DNA of 64,000 bases from Chitinophaga eiseniae (lineage in GTDB: Bacteria > Bacteroidota > Bacteroidia > Chitinophagales > Chitinophagaceae): contig NZ_JABAHZ010000002.1 of NCBI RefSeq assembly GCF_012641265.1, forward strand, positions 248,001 through 312,000, read 5' to 3'. Under the pieces are notes generated by a model. The model saw only the letters and a list, made by a program, of their open reading frames with translations, did not search any database and was not told the DNA's origin. A program made the translations under genes and the position numbers. How positions within the stretch are numbered: the stretch's first letter is position 1; every line of letters begins with the position of its first letter. Shown here in pieces: positions 26,112 through 35,610 of the stretch.

Positions 26112-27449
26112 CACAGTAATATTATATTCTTTTATCTTGTTATAAAGCGTAGTTAAACCTATTTCCATCAGCTCTGCGGCCTTGGTCTTATTGCCTTTGG
26201 CGTGCGCCAGCACCCGGATAATATGTTTTTTTTCCATGTCGGCCAGCCGGAGAGATGTATGTTCTTCGGAGCTGCCCTGTTGAAAATCCAGGGGAAGCAC
26301 CGGCGTATCCAGTATATCCGTATCCGTTAAAATGGCGGCCCGCTCAATTACATTACGTAATTCACGTATATTTCCTTTCCAGCTGTGCTGCTGTAGCGCC
26401 TGCAGGAAAGCTGGTGTCATACCAGTAATCCGCCTGTTTATTTTGGGCGCTATCTGTTGCAGGAACCAATTGGCCAGCAGCGGAATATCCTTACGTCGCT
26501 CATTGAGGGATGGCAGCGAAACCTGGAAGGCGGATAACCGGTAATACAGGTCGGCCCGGAAATGCCCCGCAACAATTTCCTGCTCCAGGTTACGGTTGGT
26601 GGCCGCTATGATGCGCACATTGGTTTTAGTGGGTTTAGATTCCCCCACTTTATAAAACTCCTGGCTTTCCAGCACCCGCAACATTTTCGCCTGTAATTCA
26701 ATAGGCATTTCCCCTATTTCATCCAGGAAAATAGTACCCCCCCGGGCTTCCTCGAAAAATCCTTTCTTATCTTTTACTGCGCCGGTAAAGGCGCCAGCCA
26801 CGTGGCCAAACAGCTCACTTTCCAGGATATCTTTTCCGAAAGCGCTGCAATTCACTGCTACAAATGGTTGTTGCTTACGTTGGCTTCCCTGGTGAATGGC
26901 GTGGGCAAATACTTCTTTACCAGCGCCGGTTTCGCCCAGCAGCATTACTGTCATATCTGAGGGTGCTACCTTTTCTGCCAGGGCAATAGCTGCACGGATT
27001 TCCGGCGAATCGCCGAGTATATTGCCAAAGCTGTACTTACCGCCTATTTTCTTCTCCAGGTCACGGATACGGAATTGCAGATGTGCCTTATCCATGGCTT
27101 TACTCACCAGCGGGAGAATACGGTTGTTGTCATCTCCCTTGGTAATATAGTCGAATGCGCCATTTTTAATGGCCTGTACGCCATCGGCAATGTTGCCGTA
27201 GGCTGTCAGTACAATCGTTTCTATTTCGGGGTATTTGGCATGTATCTGTTGCACCTGCTCTACCCCATTCCCATCGGGCAACTTTACATCGGAAAGAATA
27301 ACCTGTATTTCTTCCTTCTCCAGGATTTTCATAGCCGCCCTCAGATTGGGTGCTTCGTGAAGGGTATATCCTTCCAGGGCCAGCAGCCTGCTTAACAGCT
27401 TGCGTAGCTGGTCTTCGTCATCAATGATTAAAATATGGCCTTTAGACAT
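26106..27449 (-). CDS. Sigma-54-dependent response regulator (NtrC family)
   Basis: The 447-residue protein has a receiver domain with phospho-acceptor Asp54 (ILSDVKLP), an AAA+ domain with Walker A GETGAGKE (172-179), the sigma-54 contact loop GAFTGA (219-224) and Walker B region [11 protein letters not shown], and a C-terminal Fis-type helix-turn-helix ([20 protein letters not shown]). It activates sigma-54 promoters by ATP hydrolysis after phosphorylation. No histidine kinase is adjacent, so it is an orphan. It is 66 bp downstream of ligD's 3' side boundary on the opposite flank and overlaps the CHR gene by 6 bp at its end. Confidence 0.94.
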   Translation of the reverse strand: MSKGHILIIDDEDQLRKLLSRLLALEGYTLHEAPNLRAAMKILEKEEIQVILSDVKLPDGNGVEQVQQIHAKYPEIETIVLTAYGNIADGVQAIKNGAFDYITKGDDNNRILPLVSKAMDKAHLQFRIRDLEKKIGGKYSFGNILGDSPEIRAAIALAEKVAPSDMTVMLLGETGAGKEVFAHAIHQGSQRKQQPFVAVNCSAFGKDILESELFGHVAGAFTGAVKDKKGFFEEARGGTIFLDEIGEMPIELQAKMLRVLESQEFYKVGESKPTKTNVRIIAATNRNLEQEIVAGHFRADLYYRLSAFQVSLPSLNERRKDIPLLANWFLQQIAPKINRRITGMTPAFLQALQQHSWKGNIRELRNVIERAAILTDTDILDTPVLPLDFQQGSSEEHTSLRLADMEKKHIIRVLAHAKGNKTKAAELMEIGLTTLYNKIKEYNITVS

Positions 27450-27515
27450 AGCCCTGCAAAGATAATAGTTCCTTTGCCTCCGGGAACGGGTTGTTTTGTG
27501 CAGGCATAAAATCGG

Positions 27516-30041
27516 CTACTGTCCTTCCATCTCCCGGATAATTTTACGCAAATCATTTTTTACCTTATTGATATCCTGCCATAGGTCACCGGTTTCGTTT
27601 AGCCGGTCCAGTGAATTGTGGATATCAAAATCACTCATGCGCAGGTCGTCATTCAACTCCTTCCAATCTATCGGCATAGACACCGTAGCACCGGGTTTGG
27701 GCCTTACCGAGTAAGGCGCCGCCACGGTTTGTCCGCGGCTGTTCTGGAGGTAATCGATGTATACCCGTTTATCCCGGGATGCTTTTGCCCGGATAACACT
27801 GGTGGTACGGGGAAGTTCGGCATTTACATGCCTGGCAATATATTCGCCGAAAAGACGGCTGGTGTCATAGCTCACTTTCGCGCCGGTGGGAATATAAATG
27901 TGCAAGCCGGTGGACCCCGAAGTTTTGCAGAAAGCCTGTACCTTAAACCGGTCTAATGCGGCTTTAATATGTACTGCCGTCTCCACTACATAACGAAAAT
28001 CTATATGCTCGGGATCAAGGTCCAGCACAATGAAATCAGGGTTCTCCAGGCTGTTTAAACGCGACAGCCAGGGATTGATTTCAATACAACCCAGGTTGAT
28101 CATATAAGCCAGCGATGCTTCGTTGTTGCATACCAGGTAATCCACGTCTTTACCAGTGGAACCGGAGTGCAGGGGGACGCTCTTGATCCAGTCGGGCGTT
28201 TGTTCCAGGTCCAGGTCTTTCTGGTAAAAGGAGGGTTTGTCGATGCCGTTAGGGAAGCGATGCAGCGACTCTGGCCTGTCTTTCAGGTGAGGTAGTATGT
28301 ATTTAGCCACAGACAGGTAATAGTCGATCAATTGCCCCTTCGTAATTTTCTCTTTTGTCCAGTACAATTTCGACTGGTTGGTTAATGTTACCTTTTTACT
28401 GTTTAACGTAAGGATACGCTGGTTTTCAGTTGTTGTCATGGTCAACGGTTTTGCTATTTCCGGCTGTACCTCCTTTGCAGGCTTATCTTCTCTCAGCCCC
28501 AGGAAAATAGGTTGCCGCATAATTTTGTCGCTGGTCCATTCCTGGAACTTTACTTCGCATACCAGCACAGGTTTTACCCAGGTAACGGGCATATTGGTGG
28601 CAACCTTTTCCGCGAACGGGGAGGTTTTGGTAACGAGTGGCTGCAGGCGGTTGTATAGCTCGCTGATAGTAGCTTCATTGAGTCCACCTCCACAATGTCC
28701 TATATACTTCAGCTTTTTGTTTTCATAGATGCCCAATACCAGCGCACCTATTTTCTTGCGACTGCCCCGTGGGGCTGTATAACCACAGATCAGGGCTTCC
28801 TGTTCATTTACTATTTTTATTTTGAGCCACGACATGCCCCTCCTGCCCTCTTCATAGGCACTATCTGTTTTCTTGGCGATGATGCCCTCCCACTGGAGTT
28901 TCCGGGCTTTTTCAAAAAATTTAGTCCCGTTTTTCAGCGCATGTTCCGAAAAGCGAACGGTATCATCGTTGAGTGTTGACAACAGGTCTTTCAACAAACT
29001 TTTCCGTTCCAGCAGGGATAGCTGTTGCAGCTCATATCCATCGAGGTGCAGGAGATCGAACACCATGTATACGAGGTGGCCTTTACCGGTGGTGGTATAG
29101 TGTTGTAAGGTTTGAAAGTCGGCCCGGTTCTTATTATCCAGCACCATAATTTCCCCATCCAGTACGACCGTATGCGAAATTTTTTCCACGGCGGCCACTA
29201 CTGGTGGATAGTCTTTTAAAAAAGATTTGTCATTCCTGGAGTATAAACTCACTTTGTTATTCTCCACTGCAGCGATAGCGCGGTAGCCATCCCACTTTGT
29301 TTCAAACAACCACTCTTCCCCATCGAAGGCTTCATTTACCAGGGTAGCCAGCATGGGTTTATAACGTTTCTTTACCGGGTGGCCGCCGGTAATTTTTTTC
29401 TGTTTGGCGGGAGCTGCAGCGGGAGCTGTTTTTGCCCGTATAACGGGTTTCTTTTTCGATGCTTGTTTCATCGCAGCTTTTTCCTTTAAGCCCTGGGCTT
29501 TTACTTTTTCCGGCGTATAGTCTTCACTGTTATACTCCGACACAGCGTATTCATCTTTGTGTTTCAGCAGCAGCCAGGCATTATCTTCTTTACCTTTCAT
29601 TTTTACCAGCGCGAATTCTCCCTTTAGTTTTTTTCCCTTCATCACTATTTTCAGATCGCCGGATTTTATTTCACGGAGTGCTTCCTTGTCAAAGCTGTTA
29701 CCGTTTGGATGGAGTATTTCAAAGGTGCCCTTGTCCCAGATATAGACGGTACCTGCACCGTAGTTACCGGCGGGAATAGTGCCTTCAAAATCTTTATAAT
29801 CGTAAGGGTGGTCTTCCACTTCCATGGCCAGTCTTTTGTCGGCCGGGTTCATAGAAGGACCTTTGGGCACGGCCCAGCTTTTAAGCACGCCATCTACCTC
29901 CAGGCGAAAGTCGTAATGCAGCCTGGATGCATGGTGGCGTTGTACCACGAAAATATGCGAGGTGGCCTTTCCCTTCTTACCGGATTCGGGTTCGGCAGTC
30001 TTGGAGAAATTCCGTTTTTGCTTATATTTTACAAGGCTCAT
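27516..30041 (-). CDS. ligD: ATP-dependent DNA ligase D (NHEJ)
   Basis: The 841-residue protein has three domains. First is the 3'-phosphoesterase (about 30-145) with HHASRLHYDFRLE, AVPKGPS and EDHPYDY. Next is the ATP-dependent ligase (about 225-520) with the nucleotidyl Lys249 in FETKWDGYRA. Last is the archaeo-eukaryotic primase-like polymerase (about 555-835) with the metal-binding DLDPE. The order PE-LIG-POL is common in Bacteroidota, differing from POL-PE-LIG of mycobacteria. A Lys/Ala-rich linker joins PE and ligase (about 180-225). LigD repairs double-strand breaks with Ku. Its start overlaps the ku stop by 4 bp, so the two are translationally coupled. Confidence 0.96.
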   Translation of the reverse strand: MSLVKYKQKRNFSKTAEPESGKKGKATSHIFVVQRHHASRLHYDFRLEVDGVLKSWAVPKGPSMNPADKRLAMEVEDHPYDYKDFEGTIPAGNYGAGTVYIWDKGTFEILHPNGNSFDKEALREIKSGDLKIVMKGKKLKGEFALVKMKGKEDNAWLLLKHKDEYAVSEYNSEDYTPEKVKAQGLKEKAAMKQASKKKPVIRAKTAPAAAPAKQKKITGGHPVKKRYKPMLATLVNEAFDGEEWLFETKWDGYRAIAAVENNKVSLYSRNDKSFLKDYPPVVAAVEKISHTVVLDGEIMVLDNKNRADFQTLQHYTTTGKGHLVYMVFDLLHLDGYELQQLSLLERKSLLKDLLSTLNDDTVRFSEHALKNGTKFFEKARKLQWEGIIAKKTDSAYEEGRRGMSWLKIKIVNEQEALICGYTAPRGSRKKIGALVLGIYENKKLKYIGHCGGGLNEATISELYNRLQPLVTKTSPFAEKVATNMPVTWVKPVLVCEVKFQEWTSDKIMRQPIFLGLREDKPAKEVQPEIAKPLTMTTTENQRILTLNSKKVTLTNQSKLYWTKEKITKGQLIDYYLSVAKYILPHLKDRPESLHRFPNGIDKPSFYQKDLDLEQTPDWIKSVPLHSGSTGKDVDYLVCNNEASLAYMINLGCIEINPWLSRLNSLENPDFIVLDLDPEHIDFRYVVETAVHIKAALDRFKVQAFCKTSGSTGLHIYIPTGAKVSYDTSRLFGEYIARHVNAELPRTTSVIRAKASRDKRVYIDYLQNSRGQTVAAPYSVRPKPGATVSMPIDWKELNDDLRMSDFDIHNSLDRLNETGDLWQDINKVKNDLRKIIREMEGQ

Positions 30042-30820
30042 GAGGCGCGTTTTTTAGCGGCAGGCTTACCGAGGCTGGCCTTCAGCTGCTCAAACAAATC
30101 ATCGCTCTTGGTATGTACTACGCGCATTTTCTTTACTACCGGCTTCTTGCCACTGGCTTTGGCTTTTATTATTTTGAGGAGCTCTGCTTTGTATTCATCT
30201 TTATACTGCGTGATATCAAATTTGGCGGTGTATTGTTTTACCAGTTCCATGGCCATATCTAACTCTCTTTTAGATAGTTTTACGCTGGAAGGAAGCGCCA
30301 GGTCTGCCGACGACCTTACTTCTTCTTCAAAGCGCAATTGCTGGAGCAACAGGTAATTTTCGCGGGGCCTGATTACGGCCAGGTGCTCCTGGGAGCGCAG
30401 TACAAACCGGCTCAGCCCTGCTTTACCGCTTTTTTCCAGCGATTGCTGGAGTAAGGCATATGCCTTTTCCCCTCCTTTTGCGGGCTCTACAAAGTAGGCA
30501 GATTCGAAATAGATATCATCTATATCTGTTTCTTCTACAAACGATTCTATTTCTATGATCTTATTTTTCTTGGGACTGGCTGCTTCAAAGTCTTCTTCTT
30601 CCAATACTACATATTCATCTTTATAGAGATATCCTTTCACAATCTGCTCCCAGGGCACTTCTTTGCCTGTGTTTTCATTTACACGCAGGAACCTGATATG
30701 GGCGAGTGTTTTACTGTCGAGCATATCGAGGTCTAACCGGCTGTCCTGGGTGGCGCTGTATAGTTTTATGGGAATATTTACTAACCCGAATCCTATAGAT
30801 CCTGACCATATTGCACGCAT
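30038..30820 (-). CDS. ku: Non-homologous end-joining protein Ku
   Basis: The 260-residue protein is a bacterial Ku with the standard N-terminus (MRAIWSGSIGFGLVNIPIKLYSAT), a beta-barrel bridge core and a short Lys-rich C-terminal tail (KPAAKKRAS). Ku forms a ring dimer that binds DNA ends and recruits LigD. It is the first gene of the ku-ligD operon. The 106-bp space to the divergent gene at 30927 should contain the promoters of both; I saw no clear consensus box. Confidence 0.96.
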   Translation of the reverse strand: MRAIWSGSIGFGLVNIPIKLYSATQDSRLDLDMLDSKTLAHIRFLRVNENTGKEVPWEQIVKGYLYKDEYVVLEEEDFEAASPKKNKIIEIESFVEETDIDDIYFESAYFVEPAKGGEKAYALLQQSLEKSGKAGLSRFVLRSQEHLAVIRPRENYLLLQQLRFEEEVRSSADLALPSSVKLSKRELDMAMELVKQYTAKFDITQYKDEYKAELLKIIKAKASGKKPVVKKMRVVHTKSDDLFEQLKASLGKPAAKKRAS

Positions 30821-30926
30821 AGTATAAAGGTTTTGATATGTAAAAAAGTAAACACAAATAGTACCACTATGTTAAAACATCGCGGCATAACTTTTGGTTT
30901 TTTGAGGTTAACTAAAACCTTTTCTT

Positions 30927-31274
30927 ATGGAAAAACCAGGTGAAATGACAACTTTATCCAGGGTACTGGAAAGACTACATGAGCGCGGATTTGACCATGA
31001 ACTGAAGATGAGTGATCACGGGAGGTTACAGAATACGGAAGCACAAAAAATTTATAATCCGGAAGACCTGACCATCATTAAAACATACCGCTTTGAAGGA
31101 GAATCTGACCCTTCTGATTCCTCTGTACTGTATGTGCTGGAAGATAAGGATGGAGAGAAGGGATATGTGCTGGATGCTTATGGCGCCTACAGTTCACACG
31201 AAGAAGCGGGATTTGACGAGTTTATTAAGAAAATAAAGGTAGAAGACCGGGAGGAACAGCTCCTGTTTGCATAA
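30927..31274 (+). CDS. Small acidic protein of unknown function
   Basis: This 115-residue protein is strongly charged and acidic, with no signal peptide or membrane segment. It begins with a helical segment (LSRVLERLHERGFDHELKM) and then strands such as LTIIKTYRFEGESDP and SSVLYVLEDKDGEKG. Similar small proteins occur beside stress genes in Bacteroidota, sometimes mislabelled as phosphoribosylpyrophosphate synthetase, for which no PRPP motif is present here. It is divergent from ku and followed by a strong terminator, so stress-linked expression is plausible but unproven. Confidence 0.7.
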   Translation: MEKPGEMTTLSRVLERLHERGFDHELKMSDHGRLQNTEAQKIYNPEDLTIIKTYRFEGESDPSDSSVLYVLEDKDGEKGYVLDAYGAYSSHEEAGFDEFIKKIKVEDREEQLLFA

Positions 31275-31330
31275 CGGGCTTAGCCTTTAGTCTTTTATTT
31301 GGGAAATTATAAAGCAGATTACTTATTGTG

Positions 31331-31353
31331 CCCCTCCGCTTACGGCGGAGGGG
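31331..31353 (+). terminator. Terminator of the small acidic protein gene
   Basis: CCCCTCCGC (31331-31339) pairs perfectly with GCGGAGGGG (31345-31353) around a 5-nt loop, followed by TATTTATTT. Confidence 0.85.
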
Positions 31354-31416
31354 TATTTATTTATAGCCATTCATCAACCTGTCGCAGATATTCCCCGTTG
31401 TTGCCATCACAACAAA

Positions 31417-31437
31417 GGCTCCCCACTTGAGGGAGCC
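31417..31437 (-). terminator. Terminator of the DUF892 gene
   Basis: GGCTCCC (31417-31423) pairs with GGGAGCC (31431-31437). On the minus strand TTTGTTGT follows. It lies 29 bp after the stop of the DUF892 gene. Confidence 0.75.
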
Positions 31438-31465
31438 CAGGTAACGTTCCGTTTAACATACTTTA

Positions 31466-32020
31466 TTACTCGGCCAAAGCGGCTTCATTTACAGTAGATT
31501 CAGCTATTTCAGTAAGAAAGCTGTCTGCATTTTTTTCTTCCTGTAAAGTTTGTTCCAGTATTTTGGCTACATCGGGGTGTCCCATGGTATTGGCGAGTGT
31601 GTACAAGCTACCATAGGCGGCAATCTCATAATGTTCTATTTTCTGGGAGGATATAATAATCCCCGCATCTCTTACCGCGGAATCTTCCTCGGTGTCTCCC
31701 AGCAATTCCTGTGCTTCTGCGATCAGGCCTTCCATGGCTTCACATTTTTTTGCCCGGGCCTTTTTACCCAACAGCTCAAATACCTGCTCCAAACGGGTTA
31801 CATGCCCTTTCGTTTGCTCCAGGTGGTCTCCTATGCAGTTACTCAAGTCTTCTGAGGAGGCAGCACTTTGCATTTTGGGTAATGCCTTCACCAAATTTTT
31901 TTCGGCCCAATAGATATCTTCCAACTCTTCCAGGAATAGTTCATGGAATTTTGAATGTTCCATTTTATCACTGGTATTTTTTCTGGTATTGCCGTTACCG
32001 GCGGATTTACTAGTAGGCAT
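31466..32020 (-). CDS. DUF892 (YciE/YciF) ferritin-like protein
   Basis: The 184-residue protein has a Ser/Asn/Lys-rich N-terminal extension (residues 1-20) and a four-helix ferritin-like domain of the YciF/DUF892 family: FHELFLEELEDIYWAEKNL, the middle helices with LEQTKGHVTRLEQVFELLG, and IISSQKIEHYEIAAYGSL with conserved Glu and His (metal-ligand positions). YciF proteins are induced by osmotic and stationary-phase stress; the metal or substrate is not known. It is likely co-transcribed with the next upstream Pro-rich gene (32050-32277), 29 bp away. Confidence 0.9.
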   Translation of the reverse strand: MPTSKSAGNGNTRKNTSDKMEHSKFHELFLEELEDIYWAEKNLVKALPKMQSAASSEDLSNCIGDHLEQTKGHVTRLEQVFELLGKKARAKKCEAMEGLIAEAQELLGDTEEDSAVRDAGIIISSQKIEHYEIAAYGSLYTLANTMGHPDVAKILEQTLQEEKNADSFLTEIAESTVNEAALAE

Positions 32021-32049
32021 GGTAACAGATTTTTAATTTAAGAAAATGG

Positions 32050-32277
32050 TTATGTTATTGGAGATTGTTTGTCAAAGGCTTGTCCCTGCGGGTCTGCCGG
32101 TTTATATGGGTTCTCCCGCCCGGGCAATTCCTCTGGAATGGGATCCAGCTCCGGCTTATCCGGTGGTGGTTGTACCGGTGGCGGTTGTACCGGCGTAGGT
32201 TCTTCTTTTCCCGGCTGCTGTTTATCGGGTGTTCCAGGATCTGGTATTGGTTCTTTATTTCTTTCCGGTTTATTCAT
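32050..32277 (-). CDS. Small Pro/Glu-rich disordered protein
   Basis: From the ATG at 32277 this encodes 75 residues dominated by Pro, Glu, Lys and Gln, with tandem VQPPPVQPPPDKP and several PDPG/PIPEE motifs. It is predicted to be disordered, and has no signal peptide. The open frame runs further upstream to 32466, but that part is unlike the rest (Cys- and Phe-rich) and is unlikely to be translated. Its place beside DUF892 suggests a stress-related small protein. Function is unknown. Confidence 0.55.
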   Translation of the reverse strand: MNKPERNKEPIPDPGTPDKQQPGKEEPTPVQPPPVQPPPDKPELDPIPEELPGRENPYKPADPQGQAFDKQSPIT

Positions 32278-32578
32278 GGTCTTTTTTTTTGGTGAACGTA
32301 ACGATATGAAAGATGGCCCAAAGTTCGTTCCAGCCATGCACAGTTTATTGGAGTATTGGCAACAGATTGGCTTAAATGCTTCACTATAAAGGGATAACGG
32401 ATAATTCCACCTCAGCATTAAGTGATTGCTGCAAAAGTTTGCTGAGCTCGTAGAATTATAAACCACTCTGTGGAATATGTTGCTCAGTGGGTGATTTAAA
32501 GCCCAAAGGATATTTTAATCCCGAATTCCATGTATAAATAGTAACTTCAAATGCTTTCTCAACATCCCTTAAAGTCAG
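32278..32578. other. 301-bp intergenic region between divergent genes
   Basis: The region carries the start signals of the Pro-rich gene (minus) and the CHASE3 kinase (plus). I saw no consensus promoter box, hairpin or small gene that I can support. Confidence 0.35.
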
Positions 32579-34018
32579 ATGCATTTTTCAGTACACAAAA
32601 AGATACGACTCGGCTTTTTTATTGCATTTACGGTGATTATCGCGGCCTCGGTGTTTTCCTACCTCGTGGCTAAAAACCTGCTAGACAATGCCGGGCGACT
32701 TAATCATGCTATAGAAGTATCTAAAAGGCTGGAGGTAATTACCCGTCAACTGAAGGAAGCAGAAGCGGCTATCAGGGGCTACAATCTCACTAAAGATAGT
32801 ACATTCCTGGACCCCAGTATGGCGGAACGCAGTAACAGGATTGAGAAAGAATACCAGCTGTTAAGAAAAATAACTGCCGACAACCTCGTACAGCAGCGGC
32901 ATTTGGATACCCTTCGGCAGCTGCTGGCCATTAAATATCGGCAACTAAAATTAGGCGGCGAAAAATCCGCCCAGCTGAATCAACTCTCCTCGGTAAAAGA
33001 AGGCGAGCGATCTATGGACCTCATCGACAACAAAGTGAGGGATATGATCAAAATTGAGGAAAGCCTGGTACAGGAGAAATCTGAGCTGTTCCATTTTTTT
33101 GCGGTCATGTGGGTGCCCATGATCTTTATATCCTCCCTGGTAGCCATTATCATTGGCATCTATTCTTATATCACGCTTACCCGGGAGTTCAGGTTGCAAC
33201 TGTATATAGAAAGCAGGATGAAGTCGTACCAACGGGATTTACAGCAGAATATTTCTCTCCTGAATAAAACCAACCAGGAACTGGAGCAATTTGCTTACGT
33301 GGCCTCACACGACCTCCAGGAGCCCCTGCGGAAGATATCAACGTTTAGCGACCGGCTTCAGATGAAATATAAAGAACAGCTGCCTCCCGATGCCAGTCAA
33401 TTGATAGAGCGCATGGTATCGGCTGTTTCCCGCATGAGGGTATTGATTAATGATTTACTGATTTTTTCCCGGGCCGGGCGTATTACCCCGGAGAGTATTA
33501 CCCAGGTAGATATGAACCAGTTATTACAAGAAGTGCTCAGCGACCTGGAAGTGACGCTGGAAGAGAAGAATGCCCTGGTAAAATACGACCAGCTACCGGT
33601 GATTGAAGGAAGCGACACCTCATTCCATCAGCTGTTTCAAAACCTGCTGGCCAATTCTATTAAGTTTGCCAGCCCCGACAGGCGATTGGAGATACAGATA
33701 CACCACCAACTCTTAACGGGTAAAGAATCAGGTATTGTAAAAGAGAGTCAATGGGCTGATACTTTTTGCCGTATTAGCCTCGAAGATAACGGCATTGGCT
33801 TTGACCAGGCCTATGCCGAACGTATTTTCCTCATCTTTCAGCGCCTGCACGGCATTAGCGAATACACCGGAACCGGTATAGGACTGGCTATTTGTAAAAA
33901 GATTGTAGATAGTCATAACGGGGTTATCCAGGCTTATGGCATCCCTAATGAAGGCGCCACCTTCGTTGTAACGCTACCATTGAAACAAAAGCAAGCACAC
34001 CCCGACCCCAAAGCCTAG
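32579..34018 (+). CDS. CHASE3-domain sensor histidine kinase
   Basis: The 479-residue protein has a membrane helix at about 12-32, a periplasmic CHASE3 helical domain (about 38-170, with the typical AEAAIRGYNLTKD segment), and a second helix at about 178-200. A short coiled coil leads to the HisKA domain with the phospho-acceptor His244 (YVASHDLQEPLRKI). The ATPase domain follows (N box near NLLANSIKFA, then DNGIGFD and GTGIGLAICKKIV). The signal for CHASE3 is unknown. It has no response regulator of its own, and the next gene, 55 bp later, is a receiver-PAS-kinase hybrid, so they may form a relay. Confidence 0.93.
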   Translation: MHFSVHKKIRLGFFIAFTVIIAASVFSYLVAKNLLDNAGRLNHAIEVSKRLEVITRQLKEAEAAIRGYNLTKDSTFLDPSMAERSNRIEKEYQLLRKITADNLVQQRHLDTLRQLLAIKYRQLKLGGEKSAQLNQLSSVKEGERSMDLIDNKVRDMIKIEESLVQEKSELFHFFAVMWVPMIFISSLVAIIIGIYSYITLTREFRLQLYIESRMKSYQRDLQQNISLLNKTNQELEQFAYVASHDLQEPLRKISTFSDRLQMKYKEQLPPDASQLIERMVSAVSRMRVLINDLLIFSRAGRITPESITQVDMNQLLQEVLSDLEVTLEEKNALVKYDQLPVIEGSDTSFHQLFQNLLANSIKFASPDRRLEIQIHHQLLTGKESGIVKESQWADTFCRISLEDNGIGFDQAYAERIFLIFQRLHGISEYTGTGIGLAICKKIVDSHNGVIQAYGIPNEGATFVVTLPLKQKQAHPDPKA

Positions 34019-34073
34019 CATCCTTATTGCTGGTAAATTTGTCATTCTATTGCAAACATGCTAATCTACGCCA

Positions 34074-35555
34074 ATGAGTGAGCGCCCAATCCGAATTTTA
34101 ATGATAGATGATGATGAGGACGATTTCTTCCTGGTTACACAGCTATTACAAGATATCTCCCCCGGCCAGTATGAGATCGAATGGGCGCCGTCCTATCAGA
34201 AAGGAATTGCCGCCCTTGAAAGCGATGAACATGATGTATACCTGGTCGATTATCGCCTGGGACCTAATACCGGTATTGATGTGTTGCGCCGCGTACAGGA
34301 GATGCCTAACCAGCTGCCTGTAATTATGCTTACCGGTAAAGGCGACTACCACATTGACCGGGAAGCCATGCTGGCAGGCGCCTACGACTACCTGGTAAAA
34401 GGTGAAATCACCGCCGACCTGCTGGAAAGGTCTATTCGTTACGCCCTGGACGAATACAACCATCGCCGCACAATTGAAGAAAGTGAAAAAAAATATTACG
34501 GCATCTTCGAAAAAGCCCATGATCTGATTATACTGGCGGATTGCGACAGGAATATTATTGACGCTAATCCCGCTGCATTAAAAGCATTTGGATACAGCCG
34601 GGAACAGATATTACAATTACACCTCCGGGACCTTTTCCTCTCTGTCGACGAAAGTGAATTATTTTTAAATAATATCTGTCACGACGGCAGTACCTCCAGC
34701 CTCGAATATGAATTTAAAACCGCTACCGCAAAAAAAATGATGGTACATATCAATGCGGTAATGCTGGACGAAGCAGCACAGATATTTCTCTGTGTTATAC
34801 AGGACATTACGGAGAAGAAAAGAGAAGAACAGGAAAAACAACACCGGGAAAAATTTGTCATTACCGGGCGTATTGCCAGGGTGATTGCACACGAAGTAAG
34901 AAACCCGCTTACCAACATCCTGTTGGCAGTAAGCCAATTTAAGGACGAAGACCCCATTGTGGCCAGCAATGATGCTGTGCTATATACGGATATCATAGAG
35001 CGCAACTGTACACGGATTAATCAATTGATTACAGAACTGCTGCACAGCACACGGATGATAGAATTACATACGGATCCCCATGGCATTAATGAATTGATAG
35101 AAAAAGCATTATTACTGTCGCAGGACCGGTTGCAGCTCAACGACATACAGGTAGAGCGCAAGCTGGTATCTTCGGATATTATTATCAATGCAGACGAGGA
35201 AAAAGTGGTGATTGCCTTTCTTAACATCATTATCAATGCTATAGAGGCGATGGCATCAGGAAAAGGAATCCTAACGGTGACTACTACACGAACACAAGAA
35301 AACAGGGCCAGGTTACAGATTGCCGATAATGGAATCGGTATTCCGTCAGACAAGTTGGGCAGGTTGTTTGACCCGTTTTATACCAACAAAGCCAAAGGCA
35401 CCGGCCTTGGCCTTACCAGCACCCAAAATATATTGCTTAATCACAAAGGAACCATCAACGTGGAGAGTGAGCCAGGTAAAGGAACCACGTTTTCCATTAC
35501 AATGCCGCTTTTCGAAGGAGCAGAAAGTCTGAAGACAAATAACAAAGGTGAATAA
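34074..35555 (+). CDS. Hybrid receiver-PAS-histidine kinase
   Basis: The 493-residue soluble protein has a receiver domain first (residues 6-125, phospho-acceptor Asp59 in YLVDYRLG), then a PAS domain (about 140-255), and a HisKA/HATPase_c kinase (His273 in ARVIAHEVRNPLTNI; DNGIGIPSDKLGRLFDPF; GTGLGLTST). A receiver at the N-terminus lets an upstream kinase control this one, so it may take phosphate from the CHASE3 kinase. The product kinase core resembles NtrB-type kinases, and the gene downstream (convergent) is an NtrC-type regulator, a likely target. No membrane segment is present. Confidence 0.92.
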   Translation: MSERPIRILMIDDDEDDFFLVTQLLQDISPGQYEIEWAPSYQKGIAALESDEHDVYLVDYRLGPNTGIDVLRRVQEMPNQLPVIMLTGKGDYHIDREAMLAGAYDYLVKGEITADLLERSIRYALDEYNHRRTIEESEKKYYGIFEKAHDLIILADCDRNIIDANPAALKAFGYSREQILQLHLRDLFLSVDESELFLNNICHDGSTSSLEYEFKTATAKKMMVHINAVMLDEAAQIFLCVIQDITEKKREEQEKQHREKFVITGRIARVIAHEVRNPLTNILLAVSQFKDEDPIVASNDAVLYTDIIERNCTRINQLITELLHSTRMIELHTDPHGINELIEKALLLSQDRLQLNDIQVERKLVSSDIIINADEEKVVIAFLNIIINAIEAMASGKGILTVTTTRTQENRARLQIADNGIGIPSDKLGRLFDPFYTNKAKGTGLGLTSTQNILLNHKGTINVESEPGKGTTFSITMPLFEGAESLKTNNKGE

Positions 35556-35610
35556 TCCGTACAGTTATTAAAACTATCAGGACCATTCACCTCTGTGATA
35601 TATGTTGTGC

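Noticed and set aside
32278..32466. Longer version of the Pro-rich protein
   Set aside because: The extra N-terminal part is unlike the rest in composition and has no signal peptide or domain; the ATG at 32277 is more likely.
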